A stretch of DNA of 64,000 nt, taken from the NCBI GenBank assembly GCA_012840245.1, contig DULR01000037.1, positions 18,005 to 82,004 on the forward strand, written 5' to 3'. Position numbers and translations under genes: made by a program. Shown one piece after another: positions 8,906-17,278 of the stretch (positions are counted from its first letter, which is position 1; the number at the start of each line of letters is the position of its first letter). This DNA comes from Clostridiaceae bacterium. Its GTDB lineage: Bacteria; Bacillota; Clostridia; DSM-8532. The notes beneath the pieces were generated by a model. That model made no database searches. It had not been told where the DNA came from and saw nothing but the letters and a program-made list of their open reading frames with translations.

Positions 8906-8951
8906 TATATCGGTGCTGATTGTCACCGATTTATCATTCCCGGAGGACGCT

Positions 8952-10394
8952 ATGCCCGGAGCGAACATCAGAAAGAACGAATATGAATACGTCAATAATT
9001 ATGAAAAGTGGTTCCTTCCGCTTTTACTTCTTATAATCTCATTTCGCATCGTAATTACATGCATCAGGCCTTACCAGATTGATATGGCAGGCTATATGGC
9101 CTGGAGCAGCCACCTGGCTCAATACGGACCCAGGAATTTTTACATCAGCGGATTTCATGTTGTTTATGCTCCATTTTTCCTATACTTTCTCTGGTTCACG
9201 GGAGAATTGTGCGGTGCTCTTTCACTTCCGCCCGCAATGCAGGTTTATATGATCAAGCTTTGGTCAGTTCTTTTCGAATTTTTAGGCGCATATTTGATTA
9301 TTTTGCTTTCGAAAAAATATAAAAAAAACAATATTGGGATGTTTTTAGCCCTTACTTATGTGGCTAACCCAGGGATATTCATGAATTCGTCCATATGGGG
9401 CCAGTTTGATTCAATTCCTGCAACCATGCTTATAGGAGTGCTGACGCTCTTTGAGTATAAAAAACCCAATCTGGCAGCACTGCTGTTTCTTGTGGCTGTG
9501 CTCACGAAACCTCAGAGCGGACTGTTGCTTCCGGTGATACTGTATCTGTATTTCAGGGATTTCAGGTTTGATTTTAAGTCATTAACACGGCTTTTTTCAG
9601 GTATCTTTGCCGGTGTTGTTGTTTATCTTTCGATTGTTGTGCCTTTTTATGTCCCCACTAAATTGTCGGGCAGGCTTCCTGCTTTCATAGATTACTTTTA
9701 CTGGCTTTTTGACCTTTATTCCACCAGCATAAAGGATTATCCTTTTGCTTCGGCTAATGCTTTTAATTTCTGGTTCCTGGCAGGCGGCCAGATCCAGAAT
9801 GACACCATGCCGTTTTTAGGAATGAGCTATCTGGCATGGGGCAATATCCTTCTGATCCTTGCCCTTGCATATGCCTTTACATGCCTGTTCAAAGGAAAGG
9901 CCACCCTGTACTCAATCGCATATTTCTCATATCTGGTTCTTTTCAGTGCTTTCTTCTTTATGACAAAAATGCATGAACGGTATTTGCTGCCTGCCATAAT
10001 CTTTATCACCCTGGCTTCGGTGTTTGACAAAAGGCATTTATTGACTTTATGCCTTTTAAGTTTTTCGGTGTTTATTAATCATCAGTATTTGTATATAATT
10101 TCCTTTGGGGAAGTATACTGGCTGGACCGATGGGATGGGCTGGGATTGCTCTACTCGTTCATTACGCTTGTAACATACGGAATTTCGCTGTATCAGGGGT
10201 ATAGGGCATTTATAAGACCAGGTACATCATTCGGGAAAGATCCTACGCCAAGAACATGCGAAGCGTTTTCCTTCGTCAGGATGACACATGATAATGCTTC
10301 GAAGCAAGCACCCTGTCATTCTGATGGGACAAAACGATTAAAATCGTTGCAACCGAAGAATCCTGATAAAGATTCTTCGCTGCGCTCAGAATGA
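8952..10394 (+). CDS. GT-C-type integral membrane glycosyltransferase
   Basis: This is a many-helix membrane protein of the GT-C superfamily, whose members use polyprenyl-phosphate sugars on the outer face of the membrane. After the first helix the external loop carries DMAGYMAWSSHLAQYGPRNF, a loop acid of the kind that is catalytic in GT-C enzymes. SIWGQFDSIPATML and LTKPQSGLLLPVILYL follow. The ATG at 8952 has GGAGGA upstream; in-frame codons back to 8877 lie in the promoter and are rejected. The last 50 or so codons (from about 10238) are read from a family A repeat, so the native protein probably ended near residue 430. The exact sugar and acceptor are unknown. Confidence 0.78.
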   Translation: MPGANIRKNEYEYVNNYEKWFLPLLLLIISFRIVITCIRPYQIDMAGYMAWSSHLAQYGPRNFYISGFHVVYAPFFLYFLWFTGELCGALSLPPAMQVYMIKLWSVLFEFLGAYLIILLSKKYKKNNIGMFLALTYVANPGIFMNSSIWGQFDSIPATMLIGVLTLFEYKKPNLAALLFLVAVLTKPQSGLLLPVILYLYFRDFRFDFKSLTRLFSGIFAGVVVYLSIVVPFYVPTKLSGRLPAFIDYFYWLFDLYSTSIKDYPFASANAFNFWFLAGGQIQNDTMPFLGMSYLAWGNILLILALAYAFTCLFKGKATLYSIAYFSYLVLFSAFFFMTKMHERYLLPAIIFITLASVFDKRHLLTLCLLSFSVFINHQYLYIISFGEVYWLDRWDGLGLLYSFITLVTYGISLYQGYRAFIRPGTSFGKDPTPRTCEAFSFVRMTHDNASKQAPCHSDGTKRLKSLQPKNPDKDSSLRSE

Positions 10395-10550
10395 CAATAC
10401 AGGTGTTCAGAATGACATTACGTGGGTAAGGATGGCAGGGTATTTTCTTCGAAGTGTTTATTGTGTCATTCTGAGGGAGCATAGCGACCGAAGAATCTAA
10501 AAAGATTTCTTCGCTGCGCTCAGAATGACAGTTTTGGTGTTTTGAATGAC
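10238..10550. repeat. Cluster of family A repeats, overlapping the end of the GT-C gene
   Basis: At least two copies are adjacent. The first is a composite of about 155 bases (10238-10394): an outer module ending TCAGGATGACAC, a middle segment with TTCGAAGCA and CCTGTCATTCTGA, and an inner palindrome CGAAGAATC..AAGATTCTTCGCTGCGCTCA. A second inner unit spans about 10464-10529, and degenerate pieces fill the rest. The composite order recurs at 32292-32435. The gap to the PMT gene contains nothing else recognisable except its ribosome-binding site. Confidence 0.8.
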
Positions 10551-10623
10551 AGTAAAAGCGGTTGGAACGATAATTAAGGCATCCGATTGATATAACATCG
10601 CTAAAGAGGAAGGTAAAAGAACA

Positions 10624-12447
10624 ATGGGCAGTAAGATAAATAAAACAGATATCAGAATAATGCTCATAATGACTGCAATATATTTGGTAATAGCCCTTTT
10701 TTATCTGGGAGACTTAAAAGCGCCGCAAACAGGCTGGGAACCGGAACGTCTCAATGATAGTTTCATCATTGATTTTGGTCGTGAGGTATATATAGACAAG
10801 ATCATGCTCTACGGAGGTCTCGGCCATGCCTGGGGCTGTTTTGGAAGCCTGGAGATAGAGGCTCACAGGAATGGAGAGTTCATACCCTATACATTTGTTG
10901 ACATGAAATCGGTATTCAAATGGCATTATTCCACAGACACCATAAAAACCGACAAGCTGCGGATCACAGCCATAAACTTAAGATCAGACAGAGAAGAAGA
11001 CAAAAACAGATATTATAAAGCAGAATACCGTGAAATGGGGTTTTTCAGCGGTGATGACCTCATAACCGGATTCAAGGTAGAGAAAGAACCCGATTCAGAA
11101 GGTATTGAGCGTCTGTTTGACGAGCAGCACCTGGTTCCTGAACGTCCGACCATACTTAACGGCACATATTTCGATGAGGTGTATTTCCCCAGAACAGCCT
11201 TTGAACAGCTCGACAAGCGCAACATATTATATGAAAACACCCATCCTCCTCTTGGGAAAACCATACTATCATTAGGAATAAGAGTTTTCGGAATGACTCC
11301 CTTTGGCTGGAGAATAATGGGGACTTTATTTGGAGCAGCTCTTATCCCGCTTATGTACCTGATTGCCAAGCGTTTCTTCAAAGATACATTTTGGGCGTTT
11401 TTCTGCGCATTCATAATGATGTTCGATTTCATGCACTTTGCTCAGACGCGCCTTGCCACGATAGACAGCTATACCGTATTCTTCGTGATGCTCATGTACT
11501 ATTTCATGCTTGAATATTATGATTCAAGGTCTTATGAAAAAGGTCTGTTCAAGTCAATGATCCCTCTGCTGTTATGCGGGATCTCGCTGGGACTGGGAGC
11601 GGCGACCAAATGGATCGCTCTGTATGGAGCATTCGGTCTTGCAGTTCTTTTCTTTATGTCAAGAGGATATGAGTTCAGTGGGTATAATAATCATCTGAAC
11701 ATTGTTCTAAAAGAGCACAGGAATTTCAGTCAGAAATCAAAAAAGCTCGGCGGCTGGCTGGGTAAATATTTCTATCTTACCTGTCTGTTCTGCGTGATAT
11801 TTTTCATAATAATACCCATGGTGATTTACGCTCTTTCATTCATCCCCATCAGTTATAACGAAGGCGATAAATCTCTGATCAAAATAGTTATAGATTCAGT
11901 GAAAAGCATGTATGAATACCATAAAGGCGTGGATGCAGTCCATCCCTATTCCTCGCCCTGGTATGAGTGGCCTTTGAATATCCGTCCTATCTTCTATTAT
12001 CAGGGTCAGCTTCTTGATCCGTTCTGGGGCGCTTCGGTCGCATGCTTCGGACACCCGCTGCTGTTCTGGTTTGGACTGATATCGTTTATCGTCATCATAT
12101 ATTTCCTGATCGTAAATATGTTCAGGAAAAGAAAATATATCGGGGATAACAAGCTCCTGTTCTTCCCTGTCATTGGGTACCTGTCCCAATACCTTCCCTG
12201 GGTCGTTGCCCCCAGAAAGATAACATTCATATACCATTATTTTTCCTGTGTGCCTTTCCTGATACTGATGCTTGGAATAGTATTCAGATATCTGGAGGAA
12301 CGCGGCATTTTCAGCCGTACGGCTACAAAGGTTTTCCTTATTGTGTTCCTGGCCCTTTTTGTGATCTATTATCCCCTTTTATCGGGAATAGTGGTTCCGC
12401 GCTTTTATTTGAACGGTCTTCAGCTTTTGCCCCGCTGGGAATGGTAG
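10624..12447 (+). CDS. Protein O-mannosyltransferase family protein (GT39) with an inserted beta-sandwich-like domain
   Basis: PMT enzymes transfer mannose from polyprenyl-phosphate-mannose to proteins on the outer side of the membrane. The hallmark external-loop motif FDEVYFPRTAF (acidic pair at residues 184-185) is followed by HPPLGK (207-212) and about ten more membrane helices with the PMT sequence FMHFAQTRLATIDSYTV. Between helix 1 and the acidic pair lie about 130 extra residues (about 38-165). Segments such as FIIDFGREVYIDKIMLYGGL and GSLEIEAHRNGEF recall F5/8 (discoidin) carbohydrate-binding domains. GAGGAAGG precedes the ATG. The family is firm; mannose as donor sugar is inferred. 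Confidence 0.88.
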   Translation: MGSKINKTDIRIMLIMTAIYLVIALFYLGDLKAPQTGWEPERLNDSFIIDFGREVYIDKIMLYGGLGHAWGCFGSLEIEAHRNGEFIPYTFVDMKSVFKWHYSTDTIKTDKLRITAINLRSDREEDKNRYYKAEYREMGFFSGDDLITGFKVEKEPDSEGIERLFDEQHLVPERPTILNGTYFDEVYFPRTAFEQLDKRNILYENTHPPLGKTILSLGIRVFGMTPFGWRIMGTLFGAALIPLMYLIAKRFFKDTFWAFFCAFIMMFDFMHFAQTRLATIDSYTVFFVMLMYYFMLEYYDSRSYEKGLFKSMIPLLLCGISLGLGAATKWIALYGAFGLAVLFFMSRGYEFSGYNNHLNIVLKEHRNFSQKSKKLGGWLGKYFYLTCLFCVIFFIIIPMVIYALSFIPISYNEGDKSLIKIVIDSVKSMYEYHKGVDAVHPYSSPWYEWPLNIRPIFYYQGQLLDPFWGASVACFGHPLLFWFGLISFIVIIYFLIVNMFRKRKYIGDNKLLFFPVIGYLSQYLPWVVAPRKITFIYHYFSCVPFLILMLGIVFRYLEERGIFSRTATKVFLIVFLALFVIYYPLLSGIVVPRFYLNGLQLLPRWEW

Positions 12448-12468
12448 TTTCGGAGGATTAACTGACAG

Positions 12469-12927
12469 ATGAAAAGATTACTTGAATGGCTATGCACGCT
12501 TCCTATACTGAAAAAACTTTTTACACCCGAATCGCTGGCGCAGTTTTTAAGATATATCCTCGTGGGAGTTTTTTGCTTCTCAGTCGAATACGCATTGTTC
12601 ATCATACTCAGGAATGCCCTGACCATCAGTGAGATCATCGTCAACATCATTGTCTACACGGTTATTTTCTGGCTCAACTTTTTGCTCAACAGGGTGTTTT
12701 CCTTCAGGTCAAAAAGTGACTTTAAGCGTCAGCTGTTTCTGTACGGCATTTTATTCTTCTTCAATCTGGCAGTCGGAAATGTTCTGCTGTTTTCGGCGAT
12801 CCGAAGCCTTCTGGTGCTTGTCAGCGGAGAAGGATCATGGCCGGTTTTATACCTTCCGAAGATACTTATTATGTTTTTCATAATTTCATGGAACTTCATC
12901 CTGTATAAAAAGGTTATTTATAAATGA
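12469..12927 (+). CDS. GtrA-like polyprenyl-sugar translocation protein
   Basis: The 152-residue protein has four predicted membrane helices and the GtrA pattern FLRYILVGVFCFSVEYALF .. FWLNFLLNRVFSFRSK. GtrA-like proteins are proposed to flip polyprenyl-phosphate sugars made by GtrB-type GT2 enzymes to the outer leaflet. It lies 21 bases after the PMT gene and upstream of a GtrB/DPM1-type gene, which fits supply of lipid-linked sugar to the two membrane glycosyltransferases. GGAGGA lies upstream of the ATG with a longish gap. Confidence 0.87.
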   Translation: MKRLLEWLCTLPILKKLFTPESLAQFLRYILVGVFCFSVEYALFIILRNALTISEIIVNIIVYTVIFWLNFLLNRVFSFRSKSDFKRQLFLYGILFFFNLAVGNVLLFSAIRSLLVLVSGEGSWPVLYLPKILIMFFIISWNFILYKKVIYK

Positions 12928-12984
12928 CAAAGTTTTGCGGCACAAGCAGCTTTCATTATATCAGCAGATACGAGGAGGGCTGAT

Positions 12985-14283
12985 ATGGATATTGCAATAA
13001 TAGGAGCCGGCATGACCGGTCTTACGGCAGGCCTGAGGCTTTCCCAGAAAGGGCACAGGGTAACGGTATATGAAAAGGAGCCGTTCATCGGAGGACTTGC
13101 ATCTTCTGTCGGTGCCGGATCTGCTGATACAGACAGATTCTATCATCATATTTTTGTGAGTGATTCTGAAATACTTGCGCTTATCGACGAGCTGGGACTT
13201 AATGAAAGCCTTGGCTGGTATGAACCCAAAAATGCCATTTATCTCGATAACCACTTGCATCCCTTCACCTCCCCTGTCGATCTTCTGCTTTTCAAACCCC
13301 TTGACTTCATATCCAGGATCCGTATGGGGCTGCTGGTTTTGACATCAAGATTCATAAGGGACTATACGCCCTTTGAGACAGTTACGGCAAAGGACTGGAT
13401 AGTAAAACGCTCAGGCAGAAAAGCATATGAAAAGATATGGGAGCCTTTGTTGAAGTCTAAATTCGATATTGATTCCGATTATGTTTCGGGAACCTGGATA
13501 TGGAACAAGTTCAAGCTGAGAGGCTCTTCCAGAGGTAAGAACATCGGCAAGGAAAAGCTTGGATACATGGATAACGGTTTTATCATCCTTCTGGAAAAGA
13601 TGGCTGATTACATAAAGCAGCTTGGCGGAAGCATCAGCCTGTCCGGTGAGGTGATCTCCATCAGAAAAAATGAAAACGGAAAGTTCGAAATCAAAACCTC
13701 AGCCGGAGCATTTATCCATGACAAAGTCCTTTTTACGGGAGCTCCGAAGCTTCTGTCAGGCATTTGCCCTGAGCTTCCTTCAGATTATTTAGCTGCGCTT
13801 GTTAAAATCAAACACAAGGCAAACATTTGCTTGCTGCTTGAACTTGAAAAAAGCTTGTCTCCTTATTACTGGATAACGGTATCCCAAAAGGATTTCCCCT
13901 TCGTCCTTGTGATCGAGCACACTAATCTTGTGGGAACCGGCGGGTATGGTTCTCATATCGTATACCTTTCCAGGTATTGCGATATGACCGATCCTCTCTA
14001 TTCACTTCCGGAAGATGAGATCATAAGCAGGTTTGTCGACGGACTGAAAATAATTTTTCCCGACTTTGATGAAAATAATATAATCAATGCCACCTTGAGC
14101 AAAGCTCCTTTTGCGCAGCCTGTCGTAACCCTGAAATACGGCAGCAGGATCCCTGATCTGAAAACACCTGTGGATGGTTTGTTCCTTGCATCGATGTCAC
14201 AGATATATCCTGAGGACCGCGGCCTTAATTATGCTGCAAGACTTGGAGAAAAAGCGGCGAATGAAATGCTTGCTGATTTATAG
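12985..14283 (+). CDS. FAD-dependent amine-oxidase-like oxidoreductase
   Basis: The N-terminus MDIAIIGAGMTGLTAGLRL with YEKEPFIGGLASS is the Rossmann FAD-binding motif of the protoporphyrinogen oxidase/phytoene desaturase superfamily. The C-terminal FAD segment DGLFLASMSQIYPEDRGLNYAA closes the fold. Related proteins next to GT2 and GtrA genes in other bacteria are annotated only as NAD(P)/FAD-dependent oxidoreductases. Given the neighbours, the substrate may be a sugar nucleotide or an isoprenoid carrier, but nothing in the sequence decides this. GGAGGG lies 5 bases before the ATG. It is followed by the GT2 gene 41 bases on. Confidence 0.8.
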   Translation: MDIAIIGAGMTGLTAGLRLSQKGHRVTVYEKEPFIGGLASSVGAGSADTDRFYHHIFVSDSEILALIDELGLNESLGWYEPKNAIYLDNHLHPFTSPVDLLLFKPLDFISRIRMGLLVLTSRFIRDYTPFETVTAKDWIVKRSGRKAYEKIWEPLLKSKFDIDSDYVSGTWIWNKFKLRGSSRGKNIGKEKLGYMDNGFIILLEKMADYIKQLGGSISLSGEVISIRKNENGKFEIKTSAGAFIHDKVLFTGAPKLLSGICPELPSDYLAALVKIKHKANICLLLELEKSLSPYYWITVSQKDFPFVLVIEHTNLVGTGGYGSHIVYLSRYCDMTDPLYSLPEDEIISRFVDGLKIIFPDFDENNIINATLSKAPFAQPVVTLKYGSRIPDLKTPVDGLFLASMSQIYPEDRGLNYAARLGEKAANEMLADL

Positions 14284-14324
14284 TATACTGATTTATGAAG
14301 CTTCAAGAAATATGGAGGTTTGCC

Positions 14325-15290
14325 ATGGATAATATCCTGTGTTCAGTAATAGTTCCCATGTATAACGAAGAAGAGGTCATCCCTGAAACCTACAGACGTC
14401 TGACCAAGGTGATGGAAGGTTTTGGCGAAAGCTACGAGATCATTTTCATCAACGACGGAAGCCGTGACAACACTAAAGCAATGCTTTCGGAGCTTTGTAA
14501 AACCGACAAGCGTGTCAAAATGATCGATTTTGCCCGCAACTTTGGACATCAGATAGCCATAACTGCCGGTATGGACTATGCTGCCGGAGAATGCATGGTC
14601 ATAATCGACGGTGACTTGCAGGACCCTCCCGAACTGATACCTGAGATGATAAAAATCTGGAGAAGCGGATATGATGTCGTCTACGGAAAAAGAAAAGCCC
14701 GTCAGGGAGAAACCTTTTTCAAGAAATTCACTGCAAAAGCATTCTACAGGATCCTTGGCAAGCTTACTGATATAGATATTCCGGTGGATACCGGAGACTT
14801 CAGGCTGATCGACCGGAGAGTATGCGAAGCATTGAAACAGCTTCCTGAAAGAAACCGTTATGTAAGAGGACTTATGAGCTGGGTTGGCTTTAAACAGACC
14901 GCCATAGAATTCGAACGAAGCGAACGCTTTGCGGGCGAAACCAAATATCCTCTTAAAAAGATGCTTAAGCTGGCCATGGACGGTATAATGTCATTTTCCT
15001 ATAAGCCGTTGAAAATAGCTTCGTACCTTGGCACGTTCCTCTCGCTGGCAAGCTTTTTATATCTTATATTCGTGCTTATCCAAAGGCTTTTCTTCCCCGA
15101 ATCTACCCAGTCGGGCTGGGCGTCCATCATTGCCGTCAGTCTGTTTTTCAATGGGATCATCCTTCTCATGCTGGGCATCATAGGCGAGTATATAGGGCGC
15201 ATCTATGATGAGGCAAAGGGACGTCCTCTCTATATAATCAGCGAGCTTAAAAATATGGAGGACCGCGAAGGCCCCCGATTTAAAATGTGA
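14325..15290 (+). CDS. GT2 polyprenyl-phosphate glycosyltransferase (DPM1/GtrB-like)
   Basis: The GT2 domain begins SVIVPMYNEEEVIPETY, with INDGSRDNT, DFARNFGHQIAITAGMDYA and the metal-binding DGDLQDPPEL. Two C-terminal membrane helices (about residues 235-255 and 268-292) are typical of GtrB/ArnC enzymes that load a hexose on undecaprenyl phosphate at the inner leaflet. GGAGG at 14314-14318 supports ATG 14325 over an in-frame ATG at 14295. As the donor-making enzyme it completes a set with GtrA, PMT and the GT-C protein. The sugar is unknown; mannose would fit the PMT. Confidence 0.88.
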   Translation: MDNILCSVIVPMYNEEEVIPETYRRLTKVMEGFGESYEIIFINDGSRDNTKAMLSELCKTDKRVKMIDFARNFGHQIAITAGMDYAAGECMVIIDGDLQDPPELIPEMIKIWRSGYDVVYGKRKARQGETFFKKFTAKAFYRILGKLTDIDIPVDTGDFRLIDRRVCEALKQLPERNRYVRGLMSWVGFKQTAIEFERSERFAGETKYPLKKMLKLAMDGIMSFSYKPLKIASYLGTFLSLASFLYLIFVLIQRLFFPESTQSGWASIIAVSLFFNGIILLMLGIIGEYIGRIYDEAKGRPLYIISELKNMEDREGPRFKM

Positions 15291-15297
15291 GTTCAGG

Positions 15298-15361
15298 TGA
15301 GTTTAGGGGACGGAGGCTTTGACTCATTTTTGTGAGTCAAAGCCTCCGTCCCCTAAACTCA
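15298..15361. repeat. Family B perfect palindrome, 29-bp stem
   Basis: TGAGTTTAGGGGACGGAGGC and the rest of the arm (15298-15326) are repeated as the exact reverse complement at 15333-15361, with a 6-base loop. It lies between the convergent GT2 and flavoprotein genes and could terminate both. A 20-base family A fragment (AGCGCAGCGAAGAATCTT region, 15364-15384) follows and reaches the flavoprotein stop codon. Confidence 0.92.
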
Positions 15362-15382
15362 TTTGGAGCGCAGCGAAGAATC

Positions 15383-16453
15383 TTATTCATCGAAAAGCGT
15401 GTCGGAGCTCATTATGCCGCTTTTCAAAACTGCGGCCCTTAAGATCCTGTTATACATTGCGGGTATCTTATAACGCTTCTTGGATATGGTTTTTATCAAA
15501 GGCGTAATATTTTTTCTGTACCTCCTCTGGAAGCCTTCAATTCCCGGCGCTAGACTCATGGCCAGCTGATAAGCGCTCTTCAGAGCGAAACTTATACCCT
15601 CGGCAGAACTGGGGCTTATGAATCCTCCTGCCTCTCCTACCAAAGCGGCATGGTCGTTTCCTGTTATTATATCCTTCTCCCTCGGGCGTATCAGATAAGA
15701 ACCCTCACGCTTTATGCAATCTCCGAACCTGAACCCGTATTCCTTCAGGTTGCTTTTAAGAAGCTCAAATTTGGCCTTTGCATCCTTGTCGGGCTCCAAG
15801 GCCGACCCTATTATCAGTTTCTGGTCTTTGGAGATGGTCCACGAATAAAAGTCGGTCACGTTGCTGTCGAATACAGCTCCGTAATATGGAATGGTCTTGT
15901 CAGTCTCAAACCATTCCTGGATCGCAATATATCTTCTCAGTGTGTCGGTTTCACCAAACAACTGCCGCCTTACATGGGACCAAGCCCCGTCGGCTCCTAC
16001 CAGAAGCTTCACTTTTTCGGTGAAAATCCGGTTCTTGTACATGAAGGCTATTTCATATCCTTCTCTCGTTTCGCTCAGGGAACTGAACCTGCAGCCAAGC
16101 GCCAGATCCACATTCTCCGGCACTATCGAAAGAAGCCATTCATCAAAACGCTGTCTGTCGAGATTAAAATAGAAGCGCTGGTAATAGCGTTCCAGATAAT
16201 TATCGAAATCTATAGTCCTGACCAGAAATATCTGGGGATCGACCAAAACCTTTGAGGGAACGGCAAGACCCATTTTACCGAGCATCTCCTGCGCATCGGG
16301 TGCAAGAAGTCCTCCGCAGCACTTGCTTTTCTCATTTTCTCCGTCGATCAGGTCCCGCCTGTCCATCAGAAGTATCTTATAGTACTTCGGCAGGAATCTT
16401 GCAAGTGTAGCGCCTGCAGGACCTGCTCCAATTATCGCAATATCGTATGACAT
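15383..16453 (-). CDS. Geranylgeranyl-reductase-like FAD-dependent oxidoreductase
   Basis: The protein starts MSYDIAIIGAGPAGATLARF, the Rossmann FAD motif of the FixC/geranylgeranyl reductase group. It carries LLVGADGAWSHVRRQLF and the second FAD motif HAALVGEAGGFISPSSAEGI with a following helix. A CCGG segment (SKCCGGLLAPDA) lies near residue 48. Family members reduce isoprenoid double bonds or hydroxylate aromatics; in archaea they saturate dolichol-type and ether lipids. It faces the glycosylation operon, so reduction of the polyprenyl carrier is an attractive but unproven role. GGAGGT lies 7 bases before the ATG at 16453. Confidence 0.8.
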   Translation of the reverse strand: MSYDIAIIGAGPAGATLARFLPKYYKILLMDRRDLIDGENEKSKCCGGLLAPDAQEMLGKMGLAVPSKVLVDPQIFLVRTIDFDNYLERYYQRFYFNLDRQRFDEWLLSIVPENVDLALGCRFSSLSETREGYEIAFMYKNRIFTEKVKLLVGADGAWSHVRRQLFGETDTLRRYIAIQEWFETDKTIPYYGAVFDSNVTDFYSWTISKDQKLIIGSALEPDKDAKAKFELLKSNLKEYGFRFGDCIKREGSYLIRPREKDIITGNDHAALVGEAGGFISPSSAEGISFALKSAYQLAMSLAPGIEGFQRRYRKNITPLIKTISKKRYKIPAMYNRILRAAVLKSGIMSSDTLFDE

Positions 16454-16531
16454 CGCAGTTACCTCCAAAGCAGAAACTACTCTATTAATTTTAACATATA
16501 TGAATGATATGGAATAGTTCGGTCTGCGTCG

Positions 16532-16560
16532 TTGTTTTTAATGCTTTAATTTGGTAAAAT
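16532..16560 (+). promoter_or_regulatory. Rubrerythrin promoter
   Basis: TTGTTT (16532-16537) and TAAAAT (16555-16560) are exactly 17 bases apart, 40 bases before the rubrerythrin start. I saw no clear PerR box. Confidence 0.55.
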
Positions 16561-16600
16561 GGAAATTGAATAAAAAACTATCGTATAAGGAGGTACGAAA

Positions 16601-17194
16601 ATGAAGAGTTTAAAGGGTACTGAAACCGCTAAAAACCTGTTAAAATCATTTGCCGGTGAATCACAGGCAAGGAACCGCTATACGTATTATGCCTCAGTTG
16701 CTGATAAAGAAGGATATAAACAAATCAGGAACATATTCATTGAGACAGCTGACAATGAAAAGGAACACGGGAAGAGATTCTATAAGTTCCTGCTGGAAGG
16801 CCTGAAAGAAGATCTTCCTGCAGATATCGAGATCACAGCAACATACCCTGTTGCTCAGGGTACTACACTCGACAACCTCAAGGCTGCTGCCTGCGGCGAA
16901 AATGAGGAATGGAGCAAGCTTTATCCTGAGTTTGCCGACATTGCGGACAAAGAAGGGTTCCCCGAAATAGCCAATGCTTTCAGAATGATCTCTTCTGCTG
17001 AAAAAAGGCATGAAACAAGATTTTTGAAGCTTGCTGAGAATATTGAAAAAGGCCGGGTATTCCAGAGAGAAGAAAAGGCACTCTGGAAATGCGGAAACTG
17101 CGGGTACATACATGAAGGCACCAGCGCGCCTGAAAAATGCCCTGCATGCGTACATCCTCAGGCCTTCTTCGAACTGTTCGTAGAGACCTATTGA
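16601..17194 (+). CDS. rbr: Rubrerythrin
   Basis: Rubrerythrin is a non-haem iron peroxidase protecting anaerobes from hydrogen peroxide. The N-terminal four-helix domain has the diiron ligands in FAGESQARNRYTYYA, ETADNEKEHGKRFY, EEWSKLYPEFADIAD and SSAEKRHETRF. The C-terminal rubredoxin domain has CGNCGY and CPAC (about residues 165-185) for the Fe(Cys)4 site. The length of 197 residues is standard. It is a single-gene unit with its own promoter and terminator. GGAGG lies 6 bases before the ATG. Confidence 0.96.
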   Translation: MKSLKGTETAKNLLKSFAGESQARNRYTYYASVADKEGYKQIRNIFIETADNEKEHGKRFYKFLLEGLKEDLPADIEITATYPVAQGTTLDNLKAAACGENEEWSKLYPEFADIADKEGFPEIANAFRMISSAEKRHETRFLKLAENIEKGRVFQREEKALWKCGNCGYIHEGTSAPEKCPACVHPQAFFELFVETY

Positions 17195-17240
17195 TATCAG
17201 GATATTAGATCCTTCGGCCAGTAAATGGCCTAAGAATGAC

Positions 17241-17275
17241 AAGACGACCGATTATTACCGGTCGTCTTTTATTTT
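17241..17275 (+). terminator. Rubrerythrin terminator
   Basis: AAGACGACCG (17241-17250) pairs fully with CGGTCGTCTT (17259-17268), followed by TTATTTT. It may also act on the converging YibE/F gene, which ends at 17279. Confidence 0.85.
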
Positions 17276-17278
17276 AAG

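Noticed and set aside
15298..15361. CRISPR-like or attachment-site repeat
   Set aside because: There is a single inverted pair with no regular spacers and no integrase or cas genes nearby.
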